Positions 26,404 through 35,605 of a stretch of DNA of 63,500 nt are shown piece after piece. The translations under genes were made by a program, and so were the position numbers. Source of the stretch: Megasphaera hominis. GTDB lineage: Bacteria; Bacillota; Negativicutes; Veillonellales; Megasphaeraceae. The notes beneath the pieces were generated by a model. The model was not told the origin of the DNA and searched no databases. It saw nothing but the letters and a program-made list of their open reading frames with translations. Numbering within the stretch: position 1 is the stretch's first letter; each line of letters opens with the position of its first letter. Where the stretch lies: contig NZ_JACOGK010000016.1 of NCBI RefSeq assembly GCF_014269395.1, forward strand, positions 1 to 63,500, read 5' to 3'.

Positions 26404-27092
26404 CGGCCCGCAAGGACAAACGGCTGGCCTTGACGGCAACTGTCGCTGTCCACGCAACGATATTTGTGGTCCTCAGTGCCTGCGGTCTCTTTACGTACGT
26501 TCACGCGCCTCATAAACCGTCTTATACAGAGGTCATGGTTTACGACGAAAACTCCCTTTCTACGTCGCCTCAGGGCGGTGGCAGTCCGGCTATTGCCATC
26601 CCCTCCGGAGCACCGCCTATTACAGAAACGTACACGGATAAGGCGGCTCAGACTGATGCACAAAGGGAGCAGGCAAAGACCGTTCAGGCTGCCGGCGCCG
26701 GCGCGGCTTCCGATAGCAGCAGTGCAGCAGGCAGTACTGCCTCAGCCGGACAGGGAAACGGCAGCGGTACGGGTGACGACAGTGGCAGCGGCGACGGGGC
26801 AGGCTCCGGCGCCAGGGCGCCCAGACCGGCACAAAAAGCCCATCTCCTTGCGTCGGGAGATTTTAACGTCCCTGCAGCAGCCCGCCAGGGCATTCACGGC
26901 CAGGTGAGTCTTTCTATCGTAATCAGCGCCGCCGGTTCCGTTACGTCGGCAGACATTATCAGCAATTCCAGCGGCCGCAGCGATGTTGCCCAGGCTGCGC
27001 AGGAGTATGCCTATACCTTGCAATACGCGCCGGCGACGGATGAAGCCGGTGACGCTGTCGCCTCACGGCGGCAAATTAATTTGCAGTTCTAA
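26400..27092 (+). CDS. tonB: TonB-family energy transducer
   Basis: Transmits proton-motive energy from ExbBD to outer-membrane receptors. The 230-residue protein has an N-terminal membrane anchor (LTATVAVHATIFVVLSACGLF) with the typical His, a long linker, and a TonB C-terminal domain (GIHGQVSLSIVISAAGSV to RRQINLQF). The linker at about residues 95-140 is Gly/Ser/Ala-rich instead of the usual Pro/Lys-rich rod. It is followed at once by the receptor gene, which points to a dedicated TonB. Confidence 0.9.
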   Translation: MTARKDKRLALTATVAVHATIFVVLSACGLFTYVHAPHKPSYTEVMVYDENSLSTSPQGGGSPAIAIPSGAPPITETYTDKAAQTDAQREQAKTVQAAGAGAASDSSSAAGSTASAGQGNGSGTGDDSGSGDGAGSGARAPRPAQKAHLLASGDFNVPAAARQGIHGQVSLSIVISAAGSVTSADIISNSSGRSDVAQAAQEYAYTLQYAPATDEAGDAVASRRQINLQF

Positions 27093-27122
27093 TCTACAAT
27101 AAAAGGGGATATACTATATATT

Positions 27123-29021
27123 ATGGTGTCACAACGATCTATCCGCACACTTTCTATTTTGCTCGCCTTGGCAGGCACCTTGCCCGTGTCGGCTGATACG
27201 ACGCGCGTCGTCAGCGATGCCGACAGCGATACGTTTTACGTTACAGTCCGGCAGGCGGCGCCTGTAAAAGAGGCAGCGCCGCCTAAGGCCGCAGCTGCTA
27301 TGCCGGCACCTGTTGTCCGCCCGGAAACTCAGGTGATTACGGCACAGGAAATAGCCACACAGCATGCGACGAATGTGACCGACGCCTTGCGCCGCGTGAA
27401 CGGCGTCAGTATTAACGAAATGGTACCGGGCACATCGGCGTACGTCAAGCTCAACGGCGATGACCGGGTTCTGGTCCTCGTCGATGGACAATCCCTGGCC
27501 AACGCCCAGGGCTCGGCCTACGGCCGGGGCTCTGTCGATCTCACGTCCCTGCCGGGTGTAGGGGCTATTGAACGGATCGAAGTAACCCGCGGCAGTGGCT
27601 CTGTGGCCTATGGCAGCGGTGCCGTCGGCGGCGTCATCAATATCATTACCAAAAAGGGGAGTACGACACCACAGACGACGCTCGACGTCAACACCGGTTC
27701 GTGGGGGACCCACGGCTACAGCCTCAGTAACAGCGGCCAAAGCGGCAAGACGAGCTGGTTTGTTACGGGCAATATAGACAAGCGGTCGTATTATAAATTT
27801 CCCCAGGCCTATGACAGCGACGAAAGCCGCGGCGATTATAATAACAAGTCCTTGTCCCTGCGGCTGGACCAGAAGCTGAACGAGGCTAACTCCCTGACGC
27901 TCCAGGTTTTTCACAAGACCAGCGACGGCCACAGTTCGACCTTCGATAAAAAGGACGACCGCTTCCAGCTTTTGCGCAACAAGGTTGTGGACCGCCTCTA
28001 CAACGACTACAGCCTGACCTGGCATTTCCGGGAAGATACGGCGACACCAGGCTATATCCGTTATTTCAATAACTATTCCCGCACGTGGTGGACGAATCAT
28101 TACTTTACGCGTACGCAGGGCCTGGAAGGGCAGAACACATGGCAAATAGGCGCACACCGCCTCACGGCCGGCGCGGCCTGGACGGAAGATGCCGGCACCA
28201 ATAAAGAAGCCAATTATTTTGACGAAAAGCGGCACAATCTGGCAGGCTATGTAGAAGATGTGTGGAATATTGGCAAGTGGACCCTTACGCCGGGCCTGCG
28301 CGTCGACGACAACAGTACGTACGGTACGCATTACACGCCGCGCCTGGCCGTCGATTATCAGGCCAATGACAAGGTCAAGGTCTACGCCTCTATGGCCCGC
28401 GTCTTCGCGCCGCCCCGCCTCAACGACCAATTCTATTTCACGGGCTCTACGGCAGGCAATCGTGACCTGGAACCGGAAACGGGCTATACCCAGAACCTGG
28501 GCATCCAGTACGCCCTGACGCCTAAGACGGTCTTTGATCTCCATGTCTTCCGCAGCCATTTGCACGACGTCATCCGCTGGAACCGGGCCGTTACGCCGCA
28601 CGAAGCGGAAAACCTCGATGAAGAAAAGAAACGGGGCCTGGAACTGTCCCTGACGCGGACCATCAACGAACACTGGCGCTGGAACGCCGGCTATTCGTAC
28701 ACCCATATCGACGTGGATACGGGCGACGGCCTGGCCTTTGATGCTACGTACAACCGGCCGAATGGCTATTTCTCGTCTCTCGACTACACCGGTGGCCGCT
28801 GGCATGGCAACGTCTCCCTTACGGCCGGGACAGGACGGAATGACACGTATTACCTCGGCAGCTCTTACGTCGTCTGGGACGGCACTGTAAGCTATGAGCT
28901 CACTAAAGATTGCACCCTCTACGTCAAGGCGACGAACTTCACGAACGACGCCTATGACCTGTACCACGAATATCCGGCAGCAGGACGGGCCTGGCTCGTA
29001 GGGGCAACGTATACGTTCTAA
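27123..29021 (+). CDS. TonB-dependent outer-membrane receptor, probably for corrinoids
   Basis: A 632-residue outer-membrane receptor. The order is a signal peptide, a TonB-box-like DTFYVTV, an Ala/Pro-rich spacer, a plug domain (ITAQEIATQHATNVTDALRRV to GVINIITKKG) and a beta barrel ending in the aromatic ATYTF. The plug's GxxVGGVINI region is normal. Regulation by the B12 riboswitch and linkage to a FecCD-type importer suggest that it takes up cobalamin or precursors (BtuB role); cobalt chelates or heme are alternatives. The ribosome binding site is weak (AGGGG, 14 bases upstream). Confidence 0.9.
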   Translation: MVSQRSIRTLSILLALAGTLPVSADTTRVVSDADSDTFYVTVRQAAPVKEAAPPKAAAAMPAPVVRPETQVITAQEIATQHATNVTDALRRVNGVSINEMVPGTSAYVKLNGDDRVLVLVDGQSLANAQGSAYGRGSVDLTSLPGVGAIERIEVTRGSGSVAYGSGAVGGVINIITKKGSTTPQTTLDVNTGSWGTHGYSLSNSGQSGKTSWFVTGNIDKRSYYKFPQAYDSDESRGDYNNKSLSLRLDQKLNEANSLTLQVFHKTSDGHSSTFDKKDDRFQLLRNKVVDRLYNDYSLTWHFREDTATPGYIRYFNNYSRTWWTNHYFTRTQGLEGQNTWQIGAHRLTAGAAWTEDAGTNKEANYFDEKRHNLAGYVEDVWNIGKWTLTPGLRVDDNSTYGTHYTPRLAVDYQANDKVKVYASMARVFAPPRLNDQFYFTGSTAGNRDLEPETGYTQNLGIQYALTPKTVFDLHVFRSHLHDVIRWNRAVTPHEAENLDEEKKRGLELSLTRTINEHWRWNAGYSYTHIDVDTGDGLAFDATYNRPNGYFSSLDYTGGRWHGNVSLTAGTGRNDTYYLGSSYVVWDGTVSYELTKDCTLYVKATNFTNDAYDLYHEYPAAGRAWLVGATYTF

Positions 29022-29038
29022 AGGAAGGATGGAATAGG

Positions 29039-29986
29039 ATGGGACGAAAACTACTTTGCATGGTCATGACGGTACTGCTCGTTTGTCTGTGTGCCGGCTG
29101 TGGCCCTCAGGATAAAACGGCAGCATCAGGACGGCAGGTAACCGATGCGTTGGGCCGGACTGTAACCGTTCCGGCAGCGCCTCAGCGCGTCGTCGCCTTG
29201 TCAACGTCTCTCGTAGATCTGACGGCAGCCGTGCAGGGCGATCTCATGGGCCGCTCGTCTGTCCGCGCCGCTGACGCGTCTGTCCCCAAGGGCTATGAGG
29301 ACGTACCGGAAATGGGGCCTGTCTATAGCGTCAATATGGAAAAGGTCCTGGCAGTCCAGCCGGATCTGGTCCTCGTCAGCGCGACCCAGCAGAGCAAGCT
29401 CGTGCCCGTGCTGGAACAAAACGGCATTGCTGTCTTAGCCTTGAAGACGAAGACCTACGACGAAGTACGCCATACGCTGGACCTCTTGGGTACGGTATAC
29501 GGCCATCAGGCAGAGGCCCGTGACGCCCTGCAATCGATGGAGCAGCGGCTGACGCAAATCAAAGGGGCCTTGCCGGCAGAAAAGCCGCGCATTGCGATTC
29601 TGCACGCTACGGCTAAGAGCGTCACCCTGGAGCTGCCGCACAGCATTGCCGGCAGTACGGCAGACATCCTGGGCTTGCCTAATATTGCCGCAGAAGTAAC
29701 GGAACAGACCGGCGCGGATATGGAAACGGTACCGCTGAGCCTTGAATTCCTTACGGCCCAAAATCCGGACATTCTCTTCGTCACGTCTATGGGCAAGGCC
29801 GACCAGATCGAAGCCCGTCTGCAGGAAGACCTGGCAGCCAACCCGGCCTGGTCTAACCTGAAGGCGGTGCAAACGGGACGGGTCTATATCCTGCCGGAAA
29901 ACCTTTTCCTCCTCAGTCCGGGCGTCCATTATCCTGACGCAGCGGCGTACATGGCGGAAAAGGCTTTCCCCGGGCTTAGCCTATGA
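29039..29986 (+). CDS. FecB/BtuF-type ABC transporter solute-binding lipoprotein
   Basis: A 315-residue periplasmic-binding lipoprotein. The lipobox is LCAGCG at about residue 20, followed by DALGRTVTVPAAPQRVVALS, the signature of the siderophore/B12-binding group, and a long connecting helix around MEQRLTQIKGALP. It would receive ligand from the receptor encoded upstream and deliver it to the permease. It overlaps the permease gene by four bases. B12 specificity is inferred from the riboswitch. Confidence 0.92.
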   Translation: MGRKLLCMVMTVLLVCLCAGCGPQDKTAASGRQVTDALGRTVTVPAAPQRVVALSTSLVDLTAAVQGDLMGRSSVRAADASVPKGYEDVPEMGPVYSVNMEKVLAVQPDLVLVSATQQSKLVPVLEQNGIAVLALKTKTYDEVRHTLDLLGTVYGHQAEARDALQSMEQRLTQIKGALPAEKPRIAILHATAKSVTLELPHSIAGSTADILGLPNIAAEVTEQTGADMETVPLSLEFLTAQNPDILFVTSMGKADQIEARLQEDLAANPAWSNLKAVQTGRVYILPENLFLLSPGVHYPDAAAYMAEKAFPGLSL

Positions 29987-30969
29987 GGAGCCGTAAAGGC
30001 CGCCGCCTGGGCCTCCTCGTCGTCTTTGCCGTGCTGACTGTCGTGAGCCTCGTCGTATCCCTCACAGAAGGAGCGACGTATATCAGTGCCCACGATGTCG
30101 TCATGCGTCTCATAGCGCCTGGAACGGATGTGACGAGCCAGATTATTTGGAACCTGCGCCTGCCCCGGGCCCTGACCTGTGCCCTGACGGGGCTGAACCT
30201 GGCTTTGTCCGGGGCTATCCTGCAGGCGGTCATGCGCAATCCTTTGGCCGATCCGCACATTATCGGTATTTCCTCCGGTGCCGGGCTGGCCGGGATTAGC
30301 TTGCTCATCGTCCTGCCGGCCTATACGTTTCTCTTGCCGCTGGCAGCCTTTGCCGGTGCCATTGGTGCGGCCGTTCTCATTTATATCTTATCGTGGAAGC
30401 ACGGCATTCAGCCCTTGCGTATCATCCTGGCTGGCGTTGCCGTCAGTACCTTTTTGGGAGCCATTATTTCGGGTCTCCTCATTTTCTATAGCGACCGCGT
30501 CCACGGTGCCCTTCTGTGGCTGGCTGGCGGCTTCAGCGCCTGCAGCTGGCACGACGTGAGCCTTATCGTGCCGTATACGCTGGCCGGCCTGCTTCTTGCC
30601 TTAGCCGGTGCCGGCAGCCTCAATATTCTTCTCCTCGGCGATGACACAGCCCGCAGCCTGGGCCTGCCTGTCGAAGTAGCGCGCTGCCTTCTCACGGGGA
30701 CAGCGGCGCTCCTGGCGGCCAGTGCCGTCAGCGTAGCCGGGCTCTTAGGCTTTGTAGGCCTCATCGTGCCGCACACAGTGCGCTTGCTCGGCGGCAGTGA
30801 CCATTTCTTTCTTCTGCCAGGTTCGGCACTGCTCGGCATGGCTGTCGTGACCCTGTGTGATACCTTCGGTCGCGTCATCTTTGCTCCCATTGAAATTCCG
30901 ACGGGGATTATCATGGCCCTCTTGGGCGTGCCCTTTTTCCTTTATCTCTTAAGGAGGGATTTGTCATGA
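29983..30969 (+). CDS. FecCD/BtuC-type ABC transporter permease
   Basis: A 328-residue inner-membrane permease with about 9-10 helices. Family landmarks are LRLPRALTCALTGLNLALSGAILQ, NPLADPHIIGISSGAGL and the cytoplasmic coupling region GFVGLIVPHTVRLLGG. It works with the solute-binding protein and the ATPase encoded on either side, both overlapping by four bases. Confidence 0.93.
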   Translation: MRSRKGRRLGLLVVFAVLTVVSLVVSLTEGATYISAHDVVMRLIAPGTDVTSQIIWNLRLPRALTCALTGLNLALSGAILQAVMRNPLADPHIIGISSGAGLAGISLLIVLPAYTFLLPLAAFAGAIGAAVLIYILSWKHGIQPLRIILAGVAVSTFLGAIISGLLIFYSDRVHGALLWLAGGFSACSWHDVSLIVPYTLAGLLLALAGAGSLNILLLGDDTARSLGLPVEVARCLLTGTAALLAASAVSVAGLLGFVGLIVPHTVRLLGGSDHFFLLPGSALLGMAVVTLCDTFGRVIFAPIEIPTGIIMALLGVPFFLYLLRRDLS

Positions 30970-31763
30970 GTGAAGCCATCTTGACGGCATCCCACCTGTG
31001 CGTCTCGTTAGGGGGCAAGGAAATTCTTCACGACGTGTCCTTGCGCGTGGCAAAGGGAGATTTCCTGACCCTCATCGGCCCGAACGGCAGCGGTAAAAGT
31101 ACGCTCTTGCATACCTTGTGCGGCCTGACGAAGCCTGGCCAGGGACGTGTGACCCTGGCGGGCCAGCCACTGGCTGCGTATGGCCGCAGGAAATTAGCCC
31201 AAAAGATAGCCCTCGTCACGCAGCAGCATACGCTGCCGGCCGATCTTACGGTATATGATCTCGTGCGCTGTGGCCGCTTTCCCTACCGCCACTTTCCCCG
31301 TGGCCTCGGGGCAGAGGACCGGGAAAAAATCGACCAGGCGCTGCTTGCGACGAGTCTTACCCCATATGCCCAGCGGGAAGTGAAATCCCTCTCCGGCGGG
31401 GAACAGCAGCGGGCCTGGCTGGCCACGGCCTTGGCACAGGAACCGGAAATCATGGTTCTCGACGAACCGACGACGTACCTCGATATCCGTCATCAGTTTA
31501 TGCTGCTCGAGCTGCTGCAGGAATGGCATGACCGGCGGGGTCTGACCATTGTCATCGTCCTCCACGATCTCAATCAGGCCTACACGTGGGGCCAGACGAC
31601 GGCAGTCCTCGCCGAGGGGCGCATCGCCGCTGCCGGCAGAACGGCAGAGGTGGTCACGCCAGACCTGATGCAGCGCGTCTTTGGCGTAACCAGTGAAATC
31701 GTCACGACATCATCAGGACGGTCTTTTCTCGCCTGTTATCCGCAGACCGCGCCTAAGCGATAG
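30966..31763 (+). CDS. FecE/BtuD-type ABC transporter ATP-binding protein
   Basis: A 265-residue ATPase with Walker A GPNGSGKST, signature LSGGEQQRAWLATALAQ, Walker B IMVLDEPTTYLD and the switch His in IVLHDLNQA. It powers the FecCD-type permease. AAGGAGG lies inside the end of the permease gene. It ends the uptake half of the locus; 112 bases separate it from cbiD. Confidence 0.94.
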   Translation: MSEAILTASHLCVSLGGKEILHDVSLRVAKGDFLTLIGPNGSGKSTLLHTLCGLTKPGQGRVTLAGQPLAAYGRRKLAQKIALVTQQHTLPADLTVYDLVRCGRFPYRHFPRGLGAEDREKIDQALLATSLTPYAQREVKSLSGGEQQRAWLATALAQEPEIMVLDEPTTYLDIRHQFMLLELLQEWHDRRGLTIVIVLHDLNQAYTWGQTTAVLAEGRIAAAGRTAEVVTPDLMQRVFGVTSEIVTTSSGRSFLACYPQTAPKR

Positions 31764-31828
31764 CCAATCGCCGGCGCGGCCCTTTTTGACCGTGCCTGCC
31801 CCAGGTGGAGGACGGGAGAAATCCATGG

Positions 31829-31834
31829 TATAAT
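31829..31834 (+). promoter_or_regulatory. Possible internal promoter before cbiD
   Basis: TATAAT preceded by TGG (an extended -10, TGnTATAAT) lies 42 bases before cbiD in the only sizeable gap of the locus. No good -35 is seen. The cbi genes might have a second, riboswitch-independent start here. Confidence 0.45.
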
Positions 31835-31875
31835 AGAAAAGTAATACAAATAGTCATTATCAAAGGAAAGAAAAT

Positions 31876-33009
31876 ATGGAATCATATGAAGTTGTACAAG
31901 GAAAGAAGCTCCGTCAGGGCTATACGACAGGGAGCTGTGCCGCAGCGGCGACCAAGGCGGCAGCGCGCATGCTCTTAGGCCGCGTAGCGGTGCCGGTCGT
32001 ACAGCTGACGACGCCACGGGGCCTGGTCCTGGACCTGGAGCCGGAGGACGTACACGTGACGGCTAACGCGGCAACCTGTGCCATCCGTAAGAATTCAGGT
32101 GACGACCCGGATATTACCGATGGCGTGCGTATTTATGCGACGGTGGAAAAGACAGCCTGCGGCTGGGAGCTCGCTGCCGGTCCCGGCGTCGGTACGGTCA
32201 CCAAGGACGGCCTGGCGTGTGCCAAAGGCGGCCCGGCCATCAACCCTGTGCCGCAGCGCATGATCCGCGCAGCCGCAGAGAGTGAAGCCGCTGCCAGTGG
32301 CTATACAGGGGGATTAAAGGTTACCATTTCCATTCCCGGCGGCGACGTCTTGGCGGCTAAGACCTTCAACCCGCGTCTGGGCATTGAAGGGGGACTTTCG
32401 ATTCTCGGTACGTCGGGCATCGTCGATCCTATGAGTGAAAAGGCCCTGGTCGACACGATCAAGACGGAAATGAAAGCCCGCCGCGCTAACGGAGACACGC
32501 ATCTTCTGGCCTTCTTCGGCAACTACGGCGTCGATTTTGGCCGCGACACGCTGCACCTCGATGTAGAACGCCGCGTAACCTGCAGCAACTACGTCGGCGA
32601 CATGCTGGATTACGCCGTATACTGTGGCTTTACGGACGTTCTCCTCATCGGCCACGCAGGCAAGCTGATTAAGCTCGCCTTAGGGATTATGAATACACAT
32701 TCGCGCTACGCCGACGGGCGTACGGAATTTATGGCCCTCCAGGCCATCTTTGCCGGTGCGTCTGTAGAAACGGCCAAACGCATTTATGCGAGCCGCACGA
32801 CAGATGAAGCCATTGCCATCCTGAAGGAGGCACAGGTCTTAGAGCCTGTTATGCAGGCGGCGACGGAGCGCATTGAATACTATATGGAACAACGGGTCCA
32901 CGGAGAACTGCGCTGTGGCGCTATTCTCTTTTCCAATACGTATGGCGTATTAGGGGAGACGAGCCACGTGCCAGAGCTCATAAGGGCCCAAAAGGAGCAG
33001 AATACATGA
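31876..33009 (+). CDS. cbiD: Cobalt-precorrin-5B (C1)-methyltransferase CbiD
   Basis: Methylates C1 of the corrin ring in the anaerobic pathway, after CbiG opens the lactone. The 377-residue protein opens with the family motif LRQGYTTGSCAAAATKAA and contains GVGTVTKDGL and the IPGGDVLAAKTFNPRLGI segment. Length is normal. AAGGAAAG precedes the ATG. It overlaps cbiL by four bases. Confidence 0.96.
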   Translation: MESYEVVQGKKLRQGYTTGSCAAAATKAAARMLLGRVAVPVVQLTTPRGLVLDLEPEDVHVTANAATCAIRKNSGDDPDITDGVRIYATVEKTACGWELAAGPGVGTVTKDGLACAKGGPAINPVPQRMIRAAAESEAAASGYTGGLKVTISIPGGDVLAAKTFNPRLGIEGGLSILGTSGIVDPMSEKALVDTIKTEMKARRANGDTHLLAFFGNYGVDFGRDTLHLDVERRVTCSNYVGDMLDYAVYCGFTDVLLIGHAGKLIKLALGIMNTHSRYADGRTEFMALQAIFAGASVETAKRIYASRTTDEAIAILKEAQVLEPVMQAATERIEYYMEQRVHGELRCGAILFSNTYGVLGETSHVPELIRAQKEQNT

Positions 33010-33713
33010 CAAAAGGAACCCTCTATTGCCTGGGACTTGGTCCGGGCGATCCGGAACTGATTACCTTCAAGGCCTGGCGTTACCTGTGCCAGTGCCCTGT
33101 CCTGGCCGTGCCGCAGGACCAGGCCGGCCGTAAGACTGCCGACGGCATTTTGCGGGCAGCTGCCAGCCTGCAGCCCGGTCTCGACCTCGATGCCAAGGAC
33201 ACGGTAGCCCTCGATTTTCCCATGACCCGCGAAGCAGCAGTCCTGGCGGCAGCCCACGAAGAGGCAGCCAAGACACTGGCGGCGATCCTCGACAGCGGCC
33301 GTGACGTGGCCCTCATTACGTTGGGCTGCCCGACGATTTACGCGTCGTGCATGTACGTCGAAGAAAAAATCGCCGCCTTAGGCTATGCGACGGAAATCGT
33401 CGCCGGTGTAACGAGCTTTTGTGCCGTCGCTGCCAGATTAGGCCAGTCCCTGTGTGAAAAGGACGACGCCTTGCTCATTTTCCCGGCAAGCCGTCCGGAT
33501 CTGCCGGAGCTACTCGACGTGGAGGCCAACAAGGTCATCATGAAGGTGCCGCGTCATACAGAAGCATTGAAGGAAACACTGGCAGAAAAAGGCCTTTTGG
33601 AAGGTGCGTCTGTCGTGTCGCGCTGCGGCATGGCCGGCGAATGGGCCGGGAAATTGACAGATATGAAGGATAGTGCCTATTTTTCGGTCATTTTGACAGG
33701 CAAGTCGAAATAA
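33006..33713 (+). CDS. cbiL: Cobalt-precorrin-2 C20-methyltransferase
   Basis: Adds a SAM-derived methyl group at C20 of cobalt-sirohydrochlorin (cobalt-precorrin-2). The 235-residue tetrapyrrole methylase shows LGLGPGDPELITFKA at the N-terminus, the GCPTIYASCMYV loop and the GVTSFCAVAARLG region, which mark the CbiL/CobI subgroup. It overlaps cbiD upstream. Confidence 0.93.
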   Translation: MTKGTLYCLGLGPGDPELITFKAWRYLCQCPVLAVPQDQAGRKTADGILRAAASLQPGLDLDAKDTVALDFPMTREAAVLAAAHEEAAKTLAAILDSGRDVALITLGCPTIYASCMYVEEKIAALGYATEIVAGVTSFCAVAARLGQSLCEKDDALLIFPASRPDLPELLDVEANKVIMKVPRHTEALKETLAEKGLLEGASVVSRCGMAGEWAGKLTDMKDSAYFSVILTGKSK

Positions 33714-33758
33714 GAGAGGAGGCGCCGCTCAGACAGTACGCCTGATGCGGCAGAGCAT

Positions 33759-34520
33759 ATGATACACTTTGTAGGCGCCGGCCCTGGCGCGGCGGACCTC
33801 ATTACAGTCCGCGGTAAGACCTTGCTGGAAACGGCAGATCAGATTATTTACGCCGGTTCTCTCGTGAACCCGGACCTTTTGCAGTACGCGAAAGCAGGCT
33901 GCCGCATTCTTGACAGTGCTTCGATGACCCTTGAAGAGGTCATTGCGGCCATGAAAGAATACGAAGCCAAGGGCGCCATGACCGTACGTCTCCATACAGG
34001 CGATCCGAGCATTTACGGCGCCATCCGGGAGCAAATGGATGAACTCGACAAGGCGGGCATTGCCTATGCCTGTGTACCCGGTGTGAGCTCCTTTTGCGCC
34101 GCTGCTGCAGCCGTGCAGAAGGAATATACCCTGCCTGGTATCAGCCAGTCGGTCATCATTACCCGTATGGAAGGGCGGACCGGCGTGCCGGAGCACCAGA
34201 AGATTGCCGACTACGCCGCCCATGGCGCGACGATGGTCATCTTCCTCAGCGCCGGCCTTTTGGAAAAACTGGAAACAGAACTGCAGCGTGGCGGCTATGC
34301 TGCCGCTACGCCGGCAGCTATTGTCTATAAAGCTTCGTGGCCTGATGAAAAGGTCTGCTACTGCACGGTAGATACGCTGGCCCAGACGGCAGCAGCGAAC
34401 GGCATCAGCCGTACGGCCCTCATCTTGGTCGGTCATTTCCTCGACGGCGCTTACGAACGGAGCCGCCTCTATGACCCGGCCTTTACGCACGGCTACCGGC
34501 AGGGGAAAGACGCGAAGTAA
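33759..34520 (+). CDS. cbiF: Cobalt-precorrin-4 C11-methyltransferase
   Basis: Methylates C11 of cobalt-precorrin-4. The 253-residue tetrapyrrole methylase has VGAGPGAADLITVRG, the TGDPSIYGAIREQMDELD motif and GVSSFCAAAAAVQKEYTLP, the CbiF/CobM pattern. The only possible start is ATG 33759: no other start codon lies between it and an in-frame stop at 33711. Its ribosome binding site is poor, although GAGGAGG lies 37 bases upstream. Confidence 0.94.
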   Translation: MIHFVGAGPGAADLITVRGKTLLETADQIIYAGSLVNPDLLQYAKAGCRILDSASMTLEEVIAAMKEYEAKGAMTVRLHTGDPSIYGAIREQMDELDKAGIAYACVPGVSSFCAAAAAVQKEYTLPGISQSVIITRMEGRTGVPEHQKIADYAAHGATMVIFLSAGLLEKLETELQRGGYAAATPAAIVYKASWPDEKVCYCTVDTLAQTAAANGISRTALILVGHFLDGAYERSRLYDPAFTHGYRQGKDAK

Positions 34521-34544
34521 GGTTTTACGAAAGAAGTTGATAAA

Positions 34545-35600
34545 ATGAAAGCGGTACTGTTTTCTTTTACCCGTCGCGGGACGACGCTCAGCCTGACTAT
34601 TGCCGCCTGGCTTACGGCCTTGGGCTGGGACGTACAGCCCTTGACGACAGTGAAATTTGCAACCATCGACCGTCGCCTGCGCGTATTGTCACCAGACTTG
34701 CGTACAGCTGCCGGCGCAGCCTTTGAAGAGGCACAGCTCCTGGTTTTCGTCGGTGCTGCCGGCATTGCTGTCCGGGCTATTGCGCCGTACGTGAAGAGTA
34801 AAGAAACGGACCCGGCAGTCGTGGTTATCGATGAAAAGGGACACTTCGTCATTCCTATCCTTTCCGGGCATATAGGCGGTGCCAACGATATGGCCCGCCG
34901 TCTGGCCGATCTCGTCCATGGCCAGGCAGTGCTCACAACGGCGACAGATGTGAACCATCGCTTTGCCGTCGATGAATGGGCTGCCCGGTCGGGCCTGGCT
35001 ATTTCTTCCATGCGCGAAGCCAAGGCCTTTTCGGCAGGCTTGCTGGAAACGGGACGGGCCGGCGTCTACAGTGATTTCCCCATCGTCGGACCACTGCCGC
35101 AGGGATTGGAGGTGCGCGATTCCGGCCCCTTGGGGCTGGCTGTCACGCTGCGTCCTGATTGTTATCCCTTTACGGAAACGGTCGTCCTCAGGCCGCGTAT
35201 TATCCATATCGGCATTGGCTGCCGCAAGGGCATTTATAAAAAGACTATTGGCCGCGTCGTTCTGCGTGAACTGCGGCGCCTGCAGCTGCCTGTTCACCTC
35301 ATTGCCCGCGTGGCCTCCATTGACGTAAAGGCCAGCGAAGAAGGGCTTTTGGCCTTTGCCAAGGATTACGGCCTGCCCTTGGTCTTTTATTCGGCCGATG
35401 AACTGAACAGCCTGGGCGACCAGGGCTTTGCGTCGTCCGACTTTGTCTTGCGCACAGTAGGTACGGATAACGTCTGCGAACGGGCGGCCTATTTGAGCAG
35501 TAACGGTGGTCCCTTCCTGCTTCATAAGACCGTGGCTGATGGCGTGACGCTGGCCATTGCACGCGAAGATTTCAGCGTCCAATTTACGAAAACGGAGTAA
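34545..35600 (+). CDS. cbiG: Cobalt-precorrin 5A hydrolase CbiG
   Basis: Opens the delta-lactone of cobalt-precorrin-5A and releases acetaldehyde. The 351-residue protein has the three parts expected: an N-terminal domain with FVGAAGIAVRAIAPYVKSKETDPAVVVID, a middle domain with LSGHIGGANDMARRLA, and a C-terminal domain beginning IGIGCRKGI. Length is normal. It ends six bases before cbiH. Confidence 0.95.
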   Translation: MKAVLFSFTRRGTTLSLTIAAWLTALGWDVQPLTTVKFATIDRRLRVLSPDLRTAAGAAFEEAQLLVFVGAAGIAVRAIAPYVKSKETDPAVVVIDEKGHFVIPILSGHIGGANDMARRLADLVHGQAVLTTATDVNHRFAVDEWAARSGLAISSMREAKAFSAGLLETGRAGVYSDFPIVGPLPQGLEVRDSGPLGLAVTLRPDCYPFTETVVLRPRIIHIGIGCRKGIYKKTIGRVVLRELRRLQLPVHLIARVASIDVKASEEGLLAFAKDYGLPLVFYSADELNSLGDQGFASSDFVLRTVGTDNVCERAAYLSSNGGPFLLHKTVADGVTLAIAREDFSVQFTKTE

Positions 35601-35605
35601 CGTTT

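Noticed and set aside
27129..28967. 612-codon minus-strand frame opposite the TonB-dependent receptor
   Set aside because: The plus strand encodes a complete receptor with signal peptide, plug and barrel. The antisense frame has no family motif and is a by-product of GC-rich codon use.
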